From positions 186,001-250,000 of the forward strand of contig NC_079386.1 of NCBI RefSeq assembly GCF_021018895.1: a stretch of 64,000 nucleotides of DNA. The letters are read 5' to 3'. Shown here one piece after another: positions 45,998 to 55,722 of this stretch (positions within the stretch are counted from its first letter, which is position 1; the number at the start of each line of letters is the position of its first letter). The translations under genes were made by a program, and so were the position numbers. This stretch comes from Seriola aureovittata (lineage: Eukaryota; Chordata; Actinopteri; Carangiformes; Carangidae). The notes beneath the pieces are model-generated. The model had not been told where the DNA came from and made no database searches. It was given only the letters and a program-made list of their open reading frames with translations.

Positions 45998-48270
45998 GTG
46001 GTAAGTTCTGGTGCAGCTTCTATTGCCATGCCACAGATAATGAGGGACACTTCACAGGCAGGTCCAAATGTAGCTACTCCAGCTTCTCTTGCCCCAGATA
46101 CAGCCCCACCTGCAGGTGCCAGCGAGACTGTCACACAGCGCCTGGTGGCTGTGCCCCGAGACCATAGGTGTCCCATATTTAATGGTAGGACAGGCGTAAG
46201 TATAGCAGAGTGGACAGAAGAGGTACAGGCTTGTATGCGTGCCCGCCACTTGTCTGCTATTGTTCAGGCCCTCTTTATGGTTGATCATCTAGAGGGCGAG
46301 GCAAGGGAGGAGATCAAGTATCGTACCAGTGCGGAGCGAGGAGACCCTGCCCAGATTCTTGCTATCTTGAACGAGTTGTATGGGTGTACTCAGTCATATG
46401 TAACACTGCAGCAAACCTTTTTCTCCAGGAAGCAACAGGAAGGGGAGACGCTGCAGGAGTTTTCCTTGGCCCTGCTGGCCCTCATGGAACAGGTAAAGCA
46501 GCGTGCCCCTAATGGTCTACTTAATGCAGGTGTTCTACTTTGAGACCCATTTGTGGAGCATGTCCTTGAAAGTGCCCTTCACAGGGAATTAAAGCAGTTG
46601 GTCTGTCATCAGCCCACCGCTACCTTGTTGGAGGTGTGCCCAGACGCTATTCGGTGGGAAAGAGAGGGACTTCCAGGGGGTGCTAGAGAGCGTAGCCATT
46701 CCCTTCCAGCCATGTATGGTCACACAGCGCCTGGTGGCTGTGCCCCGAGACCATAGGTGTCCCATATTTAATGGTAGGACAGGCGTAAGTATAGCAGAGT
46801 GGACAGAAGAGGTACAGGCTTGTATGCGTGCCCGCCACTTGTCTGCTATTGTTCAGGCCCTCTTTATGGTTGATCATCTAGAGGGCGAGGCAAGGGAGGA
46901 GATCAAGTATCGTACCAGTGCGGAGCGAGGAGACCCTGCCCAGATTCTTGCTATCTTGAACGAGTTGTATGGGTGTACTCAGTCATATGTAACACTGCAG
47001 CAAACCTTTTTCTCCAGGAAGCAACAGGAAGGGGAGACGCTGCAGGAGTTTTCCTTGGCCCTGCTGGCCCTCATGGAACAGGTAAAGCAGCGTGCCCCTA
47101 ATGGTCTACTTAATGCAGGTGTTCTACTTTGAGACCCATTTGTGGAGCATGTCCTTGAAAGTGCCCTTCACAGGGAATTAAAGCAGTTGGTCTGTCATCA
47201 GCCCACCGCTACCTTGTTGGAGGTGTGCCCAGACGCTATTCGGTGGGAAAGAGAGGGACTTCCAGGGGGTGCTAGAGAGCGTAGCCATTCCCTTCCAGCC
47301 ATGTATGGTCACACAGCGCCTGGTGGCTGTGCCCCGAGACCATAGGTGTCCCATGTTTAATGGTAGGACAGGCGTAAGTATAGCAGAGTGGACAGAAGAG
47401 GTACAGGCTTGTATGCGTGCCCGCCACTTGTCTGCTATTGTTCAGGCCCTCTTTATGGTTGATCATCTAGAGGGCGAGGCAAGGGAGGAGATCAAGTATC
47501 GTACCAGTGCGGAGCGAGGAGACCCTGCCCAGATTCTTGCTATCTTGAACGAGTTGTATGGGTGTACTCAGTCATATGTAACACTGCAGCAAACCTTTTT
47601 CTCCAGGAAGCAACAGGAAGGGGAGACGCTGCAGGAGTTTTCCTTGGCCCTGCTGGCCCTCATGGAACAGGTAAAGCAGCGTGCCCCTAATGGTCTACTT
47701 AATGCAGGTGTTCTACTTTGAGACCCATTTGTGGAGCATGTCCTTGAAAGTGCCCTTCACAGGGAATTAAAGCAGTTGGTCTGTCATCAGCCCACCGCTA
47801 CCTTGTTGGAGGTGTGCCCAGACGCTATTCGGTGGGAAAGAGAGGGACTTCCAGGGGGTGCTAGGGAGCGTAGCCATTCCCTTCCAGCCATGTATGGTCT
47901 ACAGTACGGGGTGCAGAGCAGTCCCCGCCCCGCCCCGCTTGCCACCTTACAGGGATCTGACTTGAGTGAGTTAAAGGGAACTCTTGCAACGTCAGCAGGA
48001 ATAACTCAACCAACTCATGCAGATGGTGGTTTCTTTACAGACCTCCTCCTTGCAGCTTTGGCCCTATTCGCAACAGGCCTGTGATTTGCCGAAGGTGCCA
48101 GCAGCCAGGTCACTTCGCCAGGGAGTGTGATGGTGAACGGGCTCCCTCCATGCTTGTGCTAGTTCTGCCCTTGGTCCAGCCTCTAATGGGGTTAGAATTT
48201 CTCACTCTTATTGCCAGCCGGAAAACTGAATCCCTCTCAGCTGCTGAGCCACAGCTCAGATGGTGAGTCA
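45998..48270 (+). pseudogene. Gag of the Ty3/Gypsy-like element, triplicated and frame-broken
   Basis: The N-terminal part (45998-46130) leads into a retrotransposon gag/capsid-like core: CPIFNGRTGVSIAEW, then RARHLSAIVQALF, ARGEIKYR-like and FFSRKQQEGETLQEFS segments. The same core recurs twice more (see 46131-47897). Each copy has the same in-frame TGA (first at 46541-46543). The unit length is not a multiple of three, so each repeat shifts frame. After the array a CCHC knuckle (CRRCQQPGHFAREC, 48085-48128) marks nucleocapsid. Gag would package element RNA; this copy cannot give one protein. Confidence 0.85.
46131..47897 (+). repeat. Three tandem 589-bp gag units, nearly identical
   Basis: Units start at 46131, 46720 and 47309 with TCACACAGCG and end ...CATGTATGG. 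By eye units 1 and 2 are identical, and unit 3 differs at about two sites (ATATTT to ATGTTT, and GAGAG to GGGAG near its end). The array is exactly 3 x 589 bp. The breakpoint has a 2-bp overlap (TC) between the sequence at 46131 and the sequence after 47897. Confidence 0.95.
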
Positions 48271-48329
48271 ACGGGCTCACAGGACAGGACTATGGCCAAA
48301 TTGATGTCATCTTGCCTGCACATTGATCT

Positions 48330-48356
48330 CTCAATGGGTGGTGTCCAGGTCCCATG
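48330..48356 (+). pseudogene. Protease of the Ty3/Gypsy-like element, part left of the hAT insertion
   Basis: The last coding bases before the hAT element read as a GGVQVP-type strand, which in retropepsins comes just before the catalytic Asp. The frame resumes at 50621. Confidence 0.6.
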
Positions 48357-48613
48357 TAGTGTTGCCCGATATACCGATACCAAAAAAGTATCTTGATACT
48401 CCGCAGTTAAAAACGGTAGGGTATCCCTTTTTTAGTAGTACCGATACTTTGAGGATAACAGTGTTTTCATAAAAGGTGTATTTAAATGAGTTGCATCAAT
48501 GTGCGTCAGTGCGTGTCTGAAGCGCTCTGCTTCTGCTCCTGCCGGTAGAGTGGGCGTGCCAACCGTTCTTGTTTTCTCTCATATGCACATCTTACGAAGA
48601 CAAGACAAGAGAA

Positions 48614-48847
48614 ATGGCTGCAAACAAGAGTGAAAGTACACGTCCACAGCTTGTCGACAAAGAAGACACACAAAGCAAAATATGGCGTTATTTCGTTTAC
48701 ATAGCTGACAATCAGGGCAAGCCGACAGACACCACAAAGCCCGTCTGTAAAAGATGTTATAAACCAACACAGGCCAAGGGAGGCAACACATCCAACTTGG
48801 CAAAGCATCTCACCGACAAAACATGCCCACTTGTTCAAAGAATTTAA
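48614..48847 (+). pseudogene. BED zinc-finger N-terminus of the hAT transposase
   Basis: From ATG at 48614 (an earlier in-frame ATG at 48569 is less likely): KIWRYF, then CKRCYKPTQAKGG and NTSNLAKHLTDK, the typical order of a BED finger (two Cys, then the SNLxxHL segment). The frame leaves the family pattern at about 48820 in a run of A and stops soon after. Another frame continues with FKEFKERQ before a GT that could be a donor site, so a one-base insertion is likely. BED fingers bind transposon or host DNA. Confidence 0.75.
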
Positions 48848-49449
48848 AGAACGACAGGTTAGCGAAATTGATAGATAACATATTACATCATGCCTATGCC
48901 CTCGAATATAAGTCAAATGAGTGCTATTTATTTAGTGACAAGCTAATTTTTTTTCACAAATTGAGTTTGACGAGGCAATTAAGGGCAATGTTAACTGTTT
49001 AATTTGGCTTTATCCATTTATCTAACTTACCTATGTGTGCCCTATATGCAAATGCAAGCTTCACACTGGTAATGTTAACTTTACCATAACTTGCAAGCTG
49101 CTAAAAAACAGGCGTTCACAACTATGCAGATCAAAAGTAAATGATCAACTTATACTCAATAAGTACTGCTAATGGTAATCATGGCATGTACATTTTTGTC
49201 AATTATTTCTCTTAGTAGAAAACGCTCAGCAGAGCGCAGACCTCCACCAAGGACGTGTACTGAGTCTTATTAAACACTGTTTATTAAGTGATATGTGGGT
49301 GAAAATATAAGGTTAATTATTAAAGAAATCACATAAACTAAAGTATAGGGGGCATCAGATTGCTGCAAACCTTCAAAAGCTTCAATAAGACTATGACCTT
49401 GATCTAATTATTTGCAATAATCCAATTATTATTGCTATAAATCTACTAA

Positions 49450-49830
49450 TTGGGGATAACCACTGACAATGCCTCTAACAACAAAAAGGCATTTGAGAGC
49501 TACACTTGGATACCATGTTTTGGCCTTAACCTTCATCTGGCTGTAGGCAAGGCTATAGGGCTGGACCGTGTCTCAACATACTTGTCCAGGCTCCGGACAA
49601 CTTTGTCTGCCTTTTCCAGGTCAAACAAAATGATGAGGAGCTTGAAGGAGAAACAGAAGACTTTGAAGTTACCTGAGCAAAAGCTCATTCGCGTTGAGCC
49701 TACATGCTGGAACTCCACCTTTGAGATGGTGGACAGATTCTGTATACAGGAACAAGCCGTCTGTGCTGTTTTGGCTGAAAATTGGAAGAAGTGGCACCTG
49801 ATGCCTAAAGACTACACTAGAAACTGTTAG
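49450..49830 (+). pseudogene. hAT transposase core, partial
   Basis: A 126-codon frame with TDNASNNKKAF, CFGLNLHLAVGKAIG, SRSNKMMRSLKEKQ, EPTCWNSTFEMVDRF and QAVCAVLAE, the usual blocks of ZBED-type hAT transposases. It ends by frameshift at about 49815; the next frame continues for some 30 codons before decaying. The first catalytic region is missing upstream and the dimerisation domain downstream. Confidence 0.8.
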
Positions 49831-50620
49831 AGATGTCCTTGGCCCACTAAGCAGCTTCACAAATGCATTAAGTGGAGAGAAGGACCCCACACCGTCTTCC
49901 CCTGGAATGAGTGTTCAGCTCATGAGGCATTATCTGCAGTCCTAGACGCATTAGGCTGACTGGGGAGCACATTGACATACTTGTTTTCCTGGCTAAGAAT
50001 CTTGAATTCTAAATTGTCCAGAAAATAAGTCAGAGAAAAAATAATAGAGAAAAAAACATGTTCTGGTTTTTACATGTCCACGTTCTGTGACAACATTTTT
50101 TATTGTGTACCAATTTTTACTTTTTAAACATAGCTATACAGCTCAGCAGCTGTGATGAAATATATTTGAATTTATTTATTTTGATTTTTTATAAGTTTAA
50201 ACAGTTCATGTTCCCGCTCCACCTCAGCAGACAGCAATCACTGATATTGATAAATCTGTAGGCTGTATCATAGACTGACAGTTGCTCAGCATAGGCCTGT
50301 GTGGTGGCATGTGATTTTTTCTTTGAGACTCTTGGTTGGATGTTAAAATGTATGAACACACTATAGTTCAATAATTCAATCCTATTTGATTTATAGCTTC
50401 TTTTCACATCCTCCACTGCCTTGTATTGATATTGTCAAAATGTTTTCGGCTTTTTTCTTTATTAAAAATAAAAGTTTTAACAGTTTTAAGTTCAGTCATC
50501 TATTACATTACTTTTCCTTGATGTTTTAGGTAATTGCTGGGGTATCGTTTCAGTATCATTATCAAAATATTTAGACAGGTATCATGTTGAATTCATAATT
50601 TTGCTATCGTTACAACCCTA

Positions 50621-50961
50621 GTCCCATGCTTGGTGGACACTGGATCCATGGTGTACACAGTCACAGAGAGCTTCTTTTTAGAGCATTTTGTGCCTTGGGG
50701 ACACGATCGCATCCAGTCATGCTGCAGCTTTGGGCAGGCAACGGTCTTGCAATACCATACATTGGTTATCTTGAGCTTGATGTAGCACTGTGCGGCAAGG
50801 TGTTTCCTGGCTGTGGGATCCTGGTGGTGAGAGACCCTCCTGGTGCATTATCAGGATGTGTGCATTGCAACATGTTGAAGGCCCAAATGGGGCCCAAGCC
50901 CGCCGCTCCTCCTCCTAGGGGTCCGTCACCACCATCAGTTCCTGAGGCTGTTGGTCCCTGA
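50621..50961 (+). pseudogene. Protease of the Ty3/Gypsy-like element, part right of the hAT insertion
   Basis: Right after the target duplication the sequence encodes the catalytic VDTGS motif (about 50632-50646). Later, at 50725 onwards, it has the ANGLxIPYIGYLELDV-like segment typical of Ty3/Gypsy proteases in fish, in the frame of 50626-50961. It ends in a Pro-rich linker. RT should follow but does not. Confidence 0.75.
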
Positions 50962-50984
50962 AACCCTTTTTGCCACCTGCCGTG

Positions 50985-51240
50985 GTTGTAGCTGGCCCAC
51001 ACATGCCCGTTCTTGATACACCACTGGTACAGGGAAGTTCTCGCTCATTGGTTCCTTCCCTGCTCCCAGCAGGTCCAACTAATCGGACAGCTGTGCGTCG
51101 GACTGACCAATCCACGGCTGGTCAACACTCTAACGTTCATCATCATCCACGGTCAGTTGGTCATCTGGACAGTGAGGTTGCTGAACCCCCTTTGGTGGCG
51201 TCTAATGTCCAGTCTGCCTTCTACAGACCTTGGTGCTAGT
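50985..51240 (+). pseudogene. Remnant of the pol C-terminus
   Basis: The frame at 50970-51239 contains AVRRTDQSTAGQHSN and ends with a normal stop shortly before the polypurine tract. Such a tail follows the integrase core in related fish elements, as far as I recall. RT, RNase H and the integrase core are deleted between here and the protease. Confidence 0.5.
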
Positions 51241-51283
51241 CCCCCATGCCGTCCTATCAAGTTTATCGTCGGGCCGATGATGC

Positions 51284-51295
51284 AAAAGAAGAGGG
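51284..51295 (+). promoter_or_regulatory. Polypurine tract
   Basis: AAAAGAAGAGGG, four bases before the TG that starts the 3' LTR; the usual primer site for plus-strand DNA synthesis. Confidence 0.7.
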
Positions 51296-51299
51296 TAGA

Positions 51300-51770
51300 T
51301 GTGGCAAAATGTTTCATCTCATCCTCATTCCAATAATATGAGCATTAAAACTGTTCATGGTGTGGTGGAATACGTCCCCTTCTTTTCATCCTGCCCACCA
51401 AGCGCCACAGATATTGGTGACCCAATAGCTGATTGGTTAGGATGCATACTACTCTTTTGCAATCATTCAATTCCATCTTGATTATGGGGCGGTGCTGCGC
51501 AAAGTTATATCTAGGTGAGTGCTCACCTTCTCAGATGTGCATCATCCTACCTCATACTGGAGCCTGGTATCCGCGGCGGCGGGGGCATGGTCTGTGGTTT
51601 GGTGTGGCTGGCGTGTCCACAGTCAGCGTGGCCGTTTCAGCCGCTGTTTGTCTCAATCATGTTTCCCAAGTGATTATAAGTTAAACCTCTGACAGTTTTG
51701 CTGCAGCTCCACATTAATGGTGTGTGGCTCATTTCCAAACCGAGCCTCCACTCTTTGGCAGAGGAATGAC
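51300..51770 (+). mobile_element. 3' LTR of the Ty3/Gypsy-like element, rearranged
   Basis: Starts TGTGGCAAAATGTTTCATC and matches the 5' LTR to about 51405. It is then interrupted by about 220 bp of other sequence, resumes at about 51625 (GTTTCAGCCGCTGTTTG), and lacks about 230 bp of the 5' LTR before ending near 51770. Confidence 0.75.
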
Positions 51771-51875
51771 ATGCAGCTAAGAGTCCAGCCTGCCAGGAAT
51801 CGAGATCTTGCTATTCAGAGCATTTGCAAAAAAGTAGTATGCGTCCGAACAGCTATTGGGTCACCAATATCTGTG
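51407..51875. repeat. Inverted repeat, about 52-bp arms, around part of the 3' LTR
   Basis: 51407-51461 (CACAGATATTGGTGACCCAA...) and 51824-51875 are reverse complements with a few mismatches. Between them lie LTR sequence and a SINE-like scrap. Confidence 0.8.
51757..51805 (-). mobile_element. SINE scrap
   Basis: GGAATGACATGCAGCTAAG and GGAATCGAGATC resemble the middle of the SINE at 30113-30314. Too short for a firm call. Confidence 0.4.
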
Positions 51876-51879
51876 ACAG

Positions 51880-52899
51880 AGTTTTAATCATCAGCAACCC
51901 CTGCACTGCACATTGCAGCTTGCCGTGGTAGTAGGTGGTAGATACTATTTATGTATTATCAAAATGATCACACACGTTACTACATAAGTAGTAAAACTCA
52001 ACACTTGCTTGTTGTTGTGTGTTGTGTCTGAGCTTTCATTTTACTTTGTATTAACTGACCTGGTCTTAATCCTCTGGTCCATGATCTTGTCCGTTGTCAG
52101 TGTTTGATCGTTAACAGGCTAATAATTGGTGAAATCTAGCTCAGTCCCAAGGCAGCTAACTGTTAGCTTCATCCATATTTCCTTTCAAATCACGCAAATC
52201 ACACATAAAACATAAACTATAAAATGTCGTAGCTACCTGAGTAGACAGTGTCGCAAAACAATTGGATACAATGACATCCAACAACACTATAAAACAACCA
52301 ATTCAAATAATAATGTTGGAATTTACATATGAGATGATTTTATAATTGAAACAAATATACAATACTCACTAACAGGCTTTGTTGTCACTGGCAAAGAGTT
52401 TGAGAAATGCTACATTTAAAACATGATATTTTTACTTGAGGACCACTGGCGGTTCACAGACCATTCTTTTAAAAAGGCTGCAATAAAGGGATGCAAACAG
52501 TCAGCAACTATACTCACATAGACTGTGGTATTAAAACCATGATTGACTGGTGTTAAGGGCTCTTCAGAGTACACCGGGTGTTGACCCAAAAGGAACAGAA
52601 ACTATCTAAAACAGTTGTCAACAGTTGTCAGCACTCGCAGAATTATGGGTGTAACCACCAAGATCAAATAACCTACAGGTCAAAAAGAAAAGAATATAAC
52701 TACTGGAAAATGATATAGTTTGAATCATTTAACATATTGATTTTTCAAAAGGGTGTTGTTGTTTACTGTAACTGTCAACTCTCAAAGCATAACAGTGTTT
52801 TAATTTTTATGAGGCATTTATAAATTTGTCCATCCCATTCTCGTGAATGCAATTTGTCAGTAGCACACAGAGGGAAATGCATTACAGCTGGCACAAACA
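51880..52899. other. No gene recognised
   Basis: AT-rich intron sequence; nothing supported. Confidence 0.45.
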
Positions 52900-52940
52900 A
52901 ACATTCACATGAACTCAAGGATGACCTAATTAGAATTTGG

Positions 52941-52953
52941 AGGTCAAAGGTCA
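52941..52953 (+). promoter_or_regulatory. DR1 nuclear-receptor motif
   Basis: AGGTCAAAGGTCA matches the consensus for RXR heterodimers, PPAR, HNF4 and COUP-TF. Presence in a repeat does not show function. Confidence 0.5.
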
Positions 52954-53081
52954 AGATCACTTTGACCTCACAAAACTCATTTTTGGCCATAACTCAAGAA
53001 TTCATATGATAATTATGACTCAAATTTAACTCAAATGTGTAAGAGGATGAAATTATAAAGTGTAAACATTTTATATCCAAA

Positions 53082-53094
53082 AGGTCAAAGGTCA
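53082..53094 (+). promoter_or_regulatory. DR1 nuclear-receptor motif
   Basis: A second exact AGGTCAAAGGTCA, 141 bp from the first, in the next module of the repeat. Confidence 0.5.
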
Positions 53095-53275
53095 ACCTCA
53101 CTGTGACATCATAATGTCACAGTCTAAATGTCTTAATTATGCCTGTGCGTCAGCAACATGGTTGTCTGTCTCTTGGACTCAATGATTAGAATTTGGTGGT
53201 CAAAGATTAAGGTCATTGTGACAAAACATGTTTTTGGTCATAACTCACAAATTCCTACTGTAAAATATCTCTGAG

Positions 53276-53789
53276 GTCATTTTGCTTCTCTTGGTATTTG
53301 TTTATCTTTTTCTTTCTTTTATTGTTTTTACAAATATAGAGATTAAGAAAAATTCTTGATTATTGCCTCTTTGGTTCTTCATCAACAGTATTTAGCGAAG
53401 CCACAATCCTCTTCATGCGTCATCCACTGAACTTACTTGATTTCAATCTTTAAAAACATTGTTTATCTGGATCTTGCAGACATTTCACATCTTGAGAGCT
53501 TTTCATGATCAGAGGTGGTTTGACACACTTGATGAACTAATGCCGTTAAATGCTACATCAATGCAACAAATCATCCATTTGTCTTCAGTAGACTTTTGGC
53601 TGCACTTCTGTGTATCCATTTATGTACACTCATGCTTTGTTAAGTGATTATTAGCTTTTCAAACAAAAGTTGAAAATTAAGCTTATTATTTTTAATATAT
53701 ATATATATAATTAAGCTTTGCTGGCCTTATTGTTTTTGCTAGCAGCTGGTGTGCAGTTACATTCTGCATTTTATAATGCAATAACTGCT
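53276..53789. other. No gene recognised
   Basis: AT-rich intron sequence with a short TA run at 53695-53709. Confidence 0.45.
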
Positions 53790-54012
53790 AGGCATGGGTA
53801 ATATCTAATAGTTTAATATCACAATACAGTCTAGCCCAAATGTTGCGATATACGATATTATCACATTGTATTGTTTATGTTTCAGTTGTTTAAAAAAAAG
53901 AAAGATTATATTATTGTATTTTATGGTTCTTATATAAGTGACTGAGTGATAACTGATCAACAGTTCAATGTTTTATTTGTCACATGCCAAGCTACAATGT
54001 ACAGTAAGCAAA
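53790..54012 (-). mobile_element. MITE-like element of the GATATT-ended family, inverted
   Basis: One end reads CTAGGCATGGGTAATATCT. The reverse complement of 53960-54012 matches 36815-36870 (TGCTTTG, TTACTGTACATTG, CTTGGCATGT). Confidence 0.6.
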
Positions 54013-54115
54013 GCAGGGTCAGACTCAACAAAAACAAAACAAAAAAAAACATGTAGTGCCAGGTATGAAAAGAGTACTTGAGAGACTTAATAAAAACTTG
54101 AAAAAGTAGGCTAGT

Positions 54116-54448
54116 ATGAAAATCAAGCCTAGTAAGTCTAGAAGTATCTCAATAAGTAGAGGGAAGTTAAGTGATAGGAAGTTTGTAATAGACGAAGAGG
54201 AAATTCCAATAATTAGGGAAAAATCAGTGAATAGTCTAGGTAGGTGGTACAAGGCAGACTTGAATGACGGAGAACAGGTAGTGCAGTTTCGGAAAGATGT
54301 TGCTGAGGGACTGGATAGAATAGATAAATCAGGGCTTCCAGGAAAGTTGAAGTTGTGGTGTCTGCAGTTCGGGTTATTTCCCAGGTTCATGTGGCCACTG
54401 TCTGTATATGAGATTCCATTATCTACTGCAAAAAAATGGAAAGATTAG
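54116..54448 (+). pseudogene. LINE RT C-terminal part (thumb)
   Basis: MKIKPSKSRSISISRGKL, LGRWYKADL, GLPGKLKLWCLQFGLFPR and MWPLSVYEIPLSTAKK match the thumb and post-RT blocks of a LINE lineage common in fish and invertebrates, as far as I recall. The same frame extends upstream to about 54056 with a TAG at 54094. It ends by frameshift at the A run 54430-54436, where the frame of 54436-55722 takes over. Confidence 0.75.
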
Positions 54449-55722
54449 TTAGCTTTTACATTAGGAAGTGGCTAGGTGTTTCTAGATGTTTAAGTACGGT
54501 GGCACTGTATGGGAAAGGCATACTTCAGGTCCCAGTAACTAGTCTAGTGGAGGAGTTTAAATGTACTAAGGTTAGGACAGAGCTCCTGTTATCTGGGAGT
54601 AAAGATGTGGTAGTTATTAAGGTGGTTCCAAACCCAATCAAAGGGAGAAAATGGAATCCAAGCATGGAGGTGCAGGAGGCGGAAGTAACGCTCAGGCATA
54701 CAGAGATTGTGGGTAATGTCCAAATAGGCTGGGGAGGCTTGGGGCTTGGCCCAGGCAAACCGGTGTGGAGTAGAGCAGGTCCCAAAGAGAAGAGAAAGCT
54801 AGTTGTGGAGCAGGTTCGTAGACAGGAGGAAATATTAAGGGGTGCAAAGGCAGTGGCCCAGGCTAAGCAGGGACAGGGCTTGAATTGGGAAGGTGTAGAC
54901 AAGAAAAAGCTTAGCTGGAAAGAGCTGTGGAGTATGGAGGAAAGTAGTATTAGATTCTTGATAGGGGCAACATATGATGTATTGCCAACTCCCCAGAACC
55001 TAAAACTCAGGGTAAACGGAGACCCGCTATGTTCATTGTGTTCAGGTACTGCAACTTTAAAGCACATTTTGTCAGGCTGTAAGGTTAGTCTGTCGCAAGG
55101 CCGGTATACGTGGCGACATAACCAGGTTTTAAAAAGCTTAGCTGCAGGAATTGAAGATTTATGGAGGCAGGCAAATTTAGGAGGGTCTAAAATAAAGAGA
55201 GTTGCAATCAAGTTTGTTCAAGAGGGAGAGAAGGTTAGTAAGACAGCAAGGAGGCAAGGCAGCTTAGAGGATGCTTGGGATTGGGAAATGCAGGTAGATT
55301 TAGGAGGAAAGCTTGTTGTTCCCCAGGAAATAGCCAGTACAAAGCTAAGGCCTGACATAGTCTTGTGGTCTAGGAGTAGAATGAGAGTATATTTCATAGA
55401 GCTGACTGTTCTGTGGGAGGCTTCAGTTGTAGAAGCATATGAAAAGAAAAAGCTTAGGTATGTAGAGTTAGGGGCAGAAGCAGAGCAGCGAGGATGGAAA
55501 GTTAGGATTTGTCCAGTGGAAGTAGGATGTAGAGGATTTGTAGCAAGGTCTGTTGTCTCTTTGGTGAGGGAGTTAGGAGGAAGTGGACAGAGTGTGAGGA
55601 AAATAGTAAAGGACATGTCAGATGAGGCACTAAGCCTCTTTGAGACCATGCGGTTAGTCCAGGTGAGTTGGCCTGTATTGTTTGTTTGTATTGTTTTGAA
55701 TTGGTTTGTAGCGTGTCTTTGA
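54436..55722 (+). pseudogene. LINE C-terminal domain: CCHC knuckle and restriction-like endonuclease
   Basis: A 428-codon open frame continuing the RT protein after a frameshift; its ATG is not a natural start. Blocks in order: FYIRKWLGVSRCLSTVALYG (after RT), LSWKELWSMEESSIRFLIGA, the knuckle CSLCSGTATLKHILSGC (C-x2-C-x8-H-x4-C, about 55030-55080), YTWRHNQVLKSL, and an endonuclease-like core RPDIVLW...YFIELTVLWE (about 55348-55420), with the Pro-Asp and following acidic residue of PD-(D/E)xK enzymes, then AYEKKKLRY. In R2/R4/NeSL elements this enzyme nicks the target to prime reverse transcription. Target specificity cannot be told; this copy is in an intron. Confidence 0.78.

Larger units (their letters stand above)
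48357..50620 (+). mobile_element. hAT transposon with perfect 8-bp target duplication
   Basis: GTCCCATG occurs directly before (48349-48356) and after (50621-50628) the element, as expected for hAT. Left end TAGTGTTGCCCGATA and right end (reverse complement TAGGGTTGTAACGATA) are imperfect terminal inverted repeats. Inside are a BED zinc-finger frame and a partial transposase frame. The region between them, and the C-terminal dimerisation region, are lost or decayed, so it is not autonomous. It lies within the protease coding sequence of the Ty3/Gypsy-like element. Confidence 0.93.
45096..51800 (+). mobile_element. Non-autonomous Ty3/Gypsy-like element with triplicated gag unit
   Basis: Two LTR-like segments (45096-about 45700 and 51300-about 51770) flank gag, a CCHC knuckle, a split protease and a remnant of the pol C-terminus. 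RT, RNase H and the integrase core are absent. The LTRs differ visibly (roughly one base in ten where they align, plus large indels), so the insertion is old. A hAT transposon is nested within the protease. The element is in sense with the ADAM gene, in the intron after its exon. Confidence 0.85.
52900..53275 (+). repeat. Degenerate repeat with DR1 motifs
   Basis: Two to three similar modules of about 140 bp with TTTTTGGCCATAACTCA-type blocks. Each of the first two carries AGGTCAAAGGTCA (52941-52953, 53082-53094). I recognise the module as a common teleost repeat. A third, decayed version of the motif is near 53198-53214. Confidence 0.7.

Noticed and set aside
46131..47897. CRISPR-like or satellite array
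   Set aside because: Repeats are 589 bp of gag coding sequence with no spacers.
54525..55211. 228-codon minus-strand frame
   Set aside because: Shadow of the LINE endonuclease frame on the + strand.
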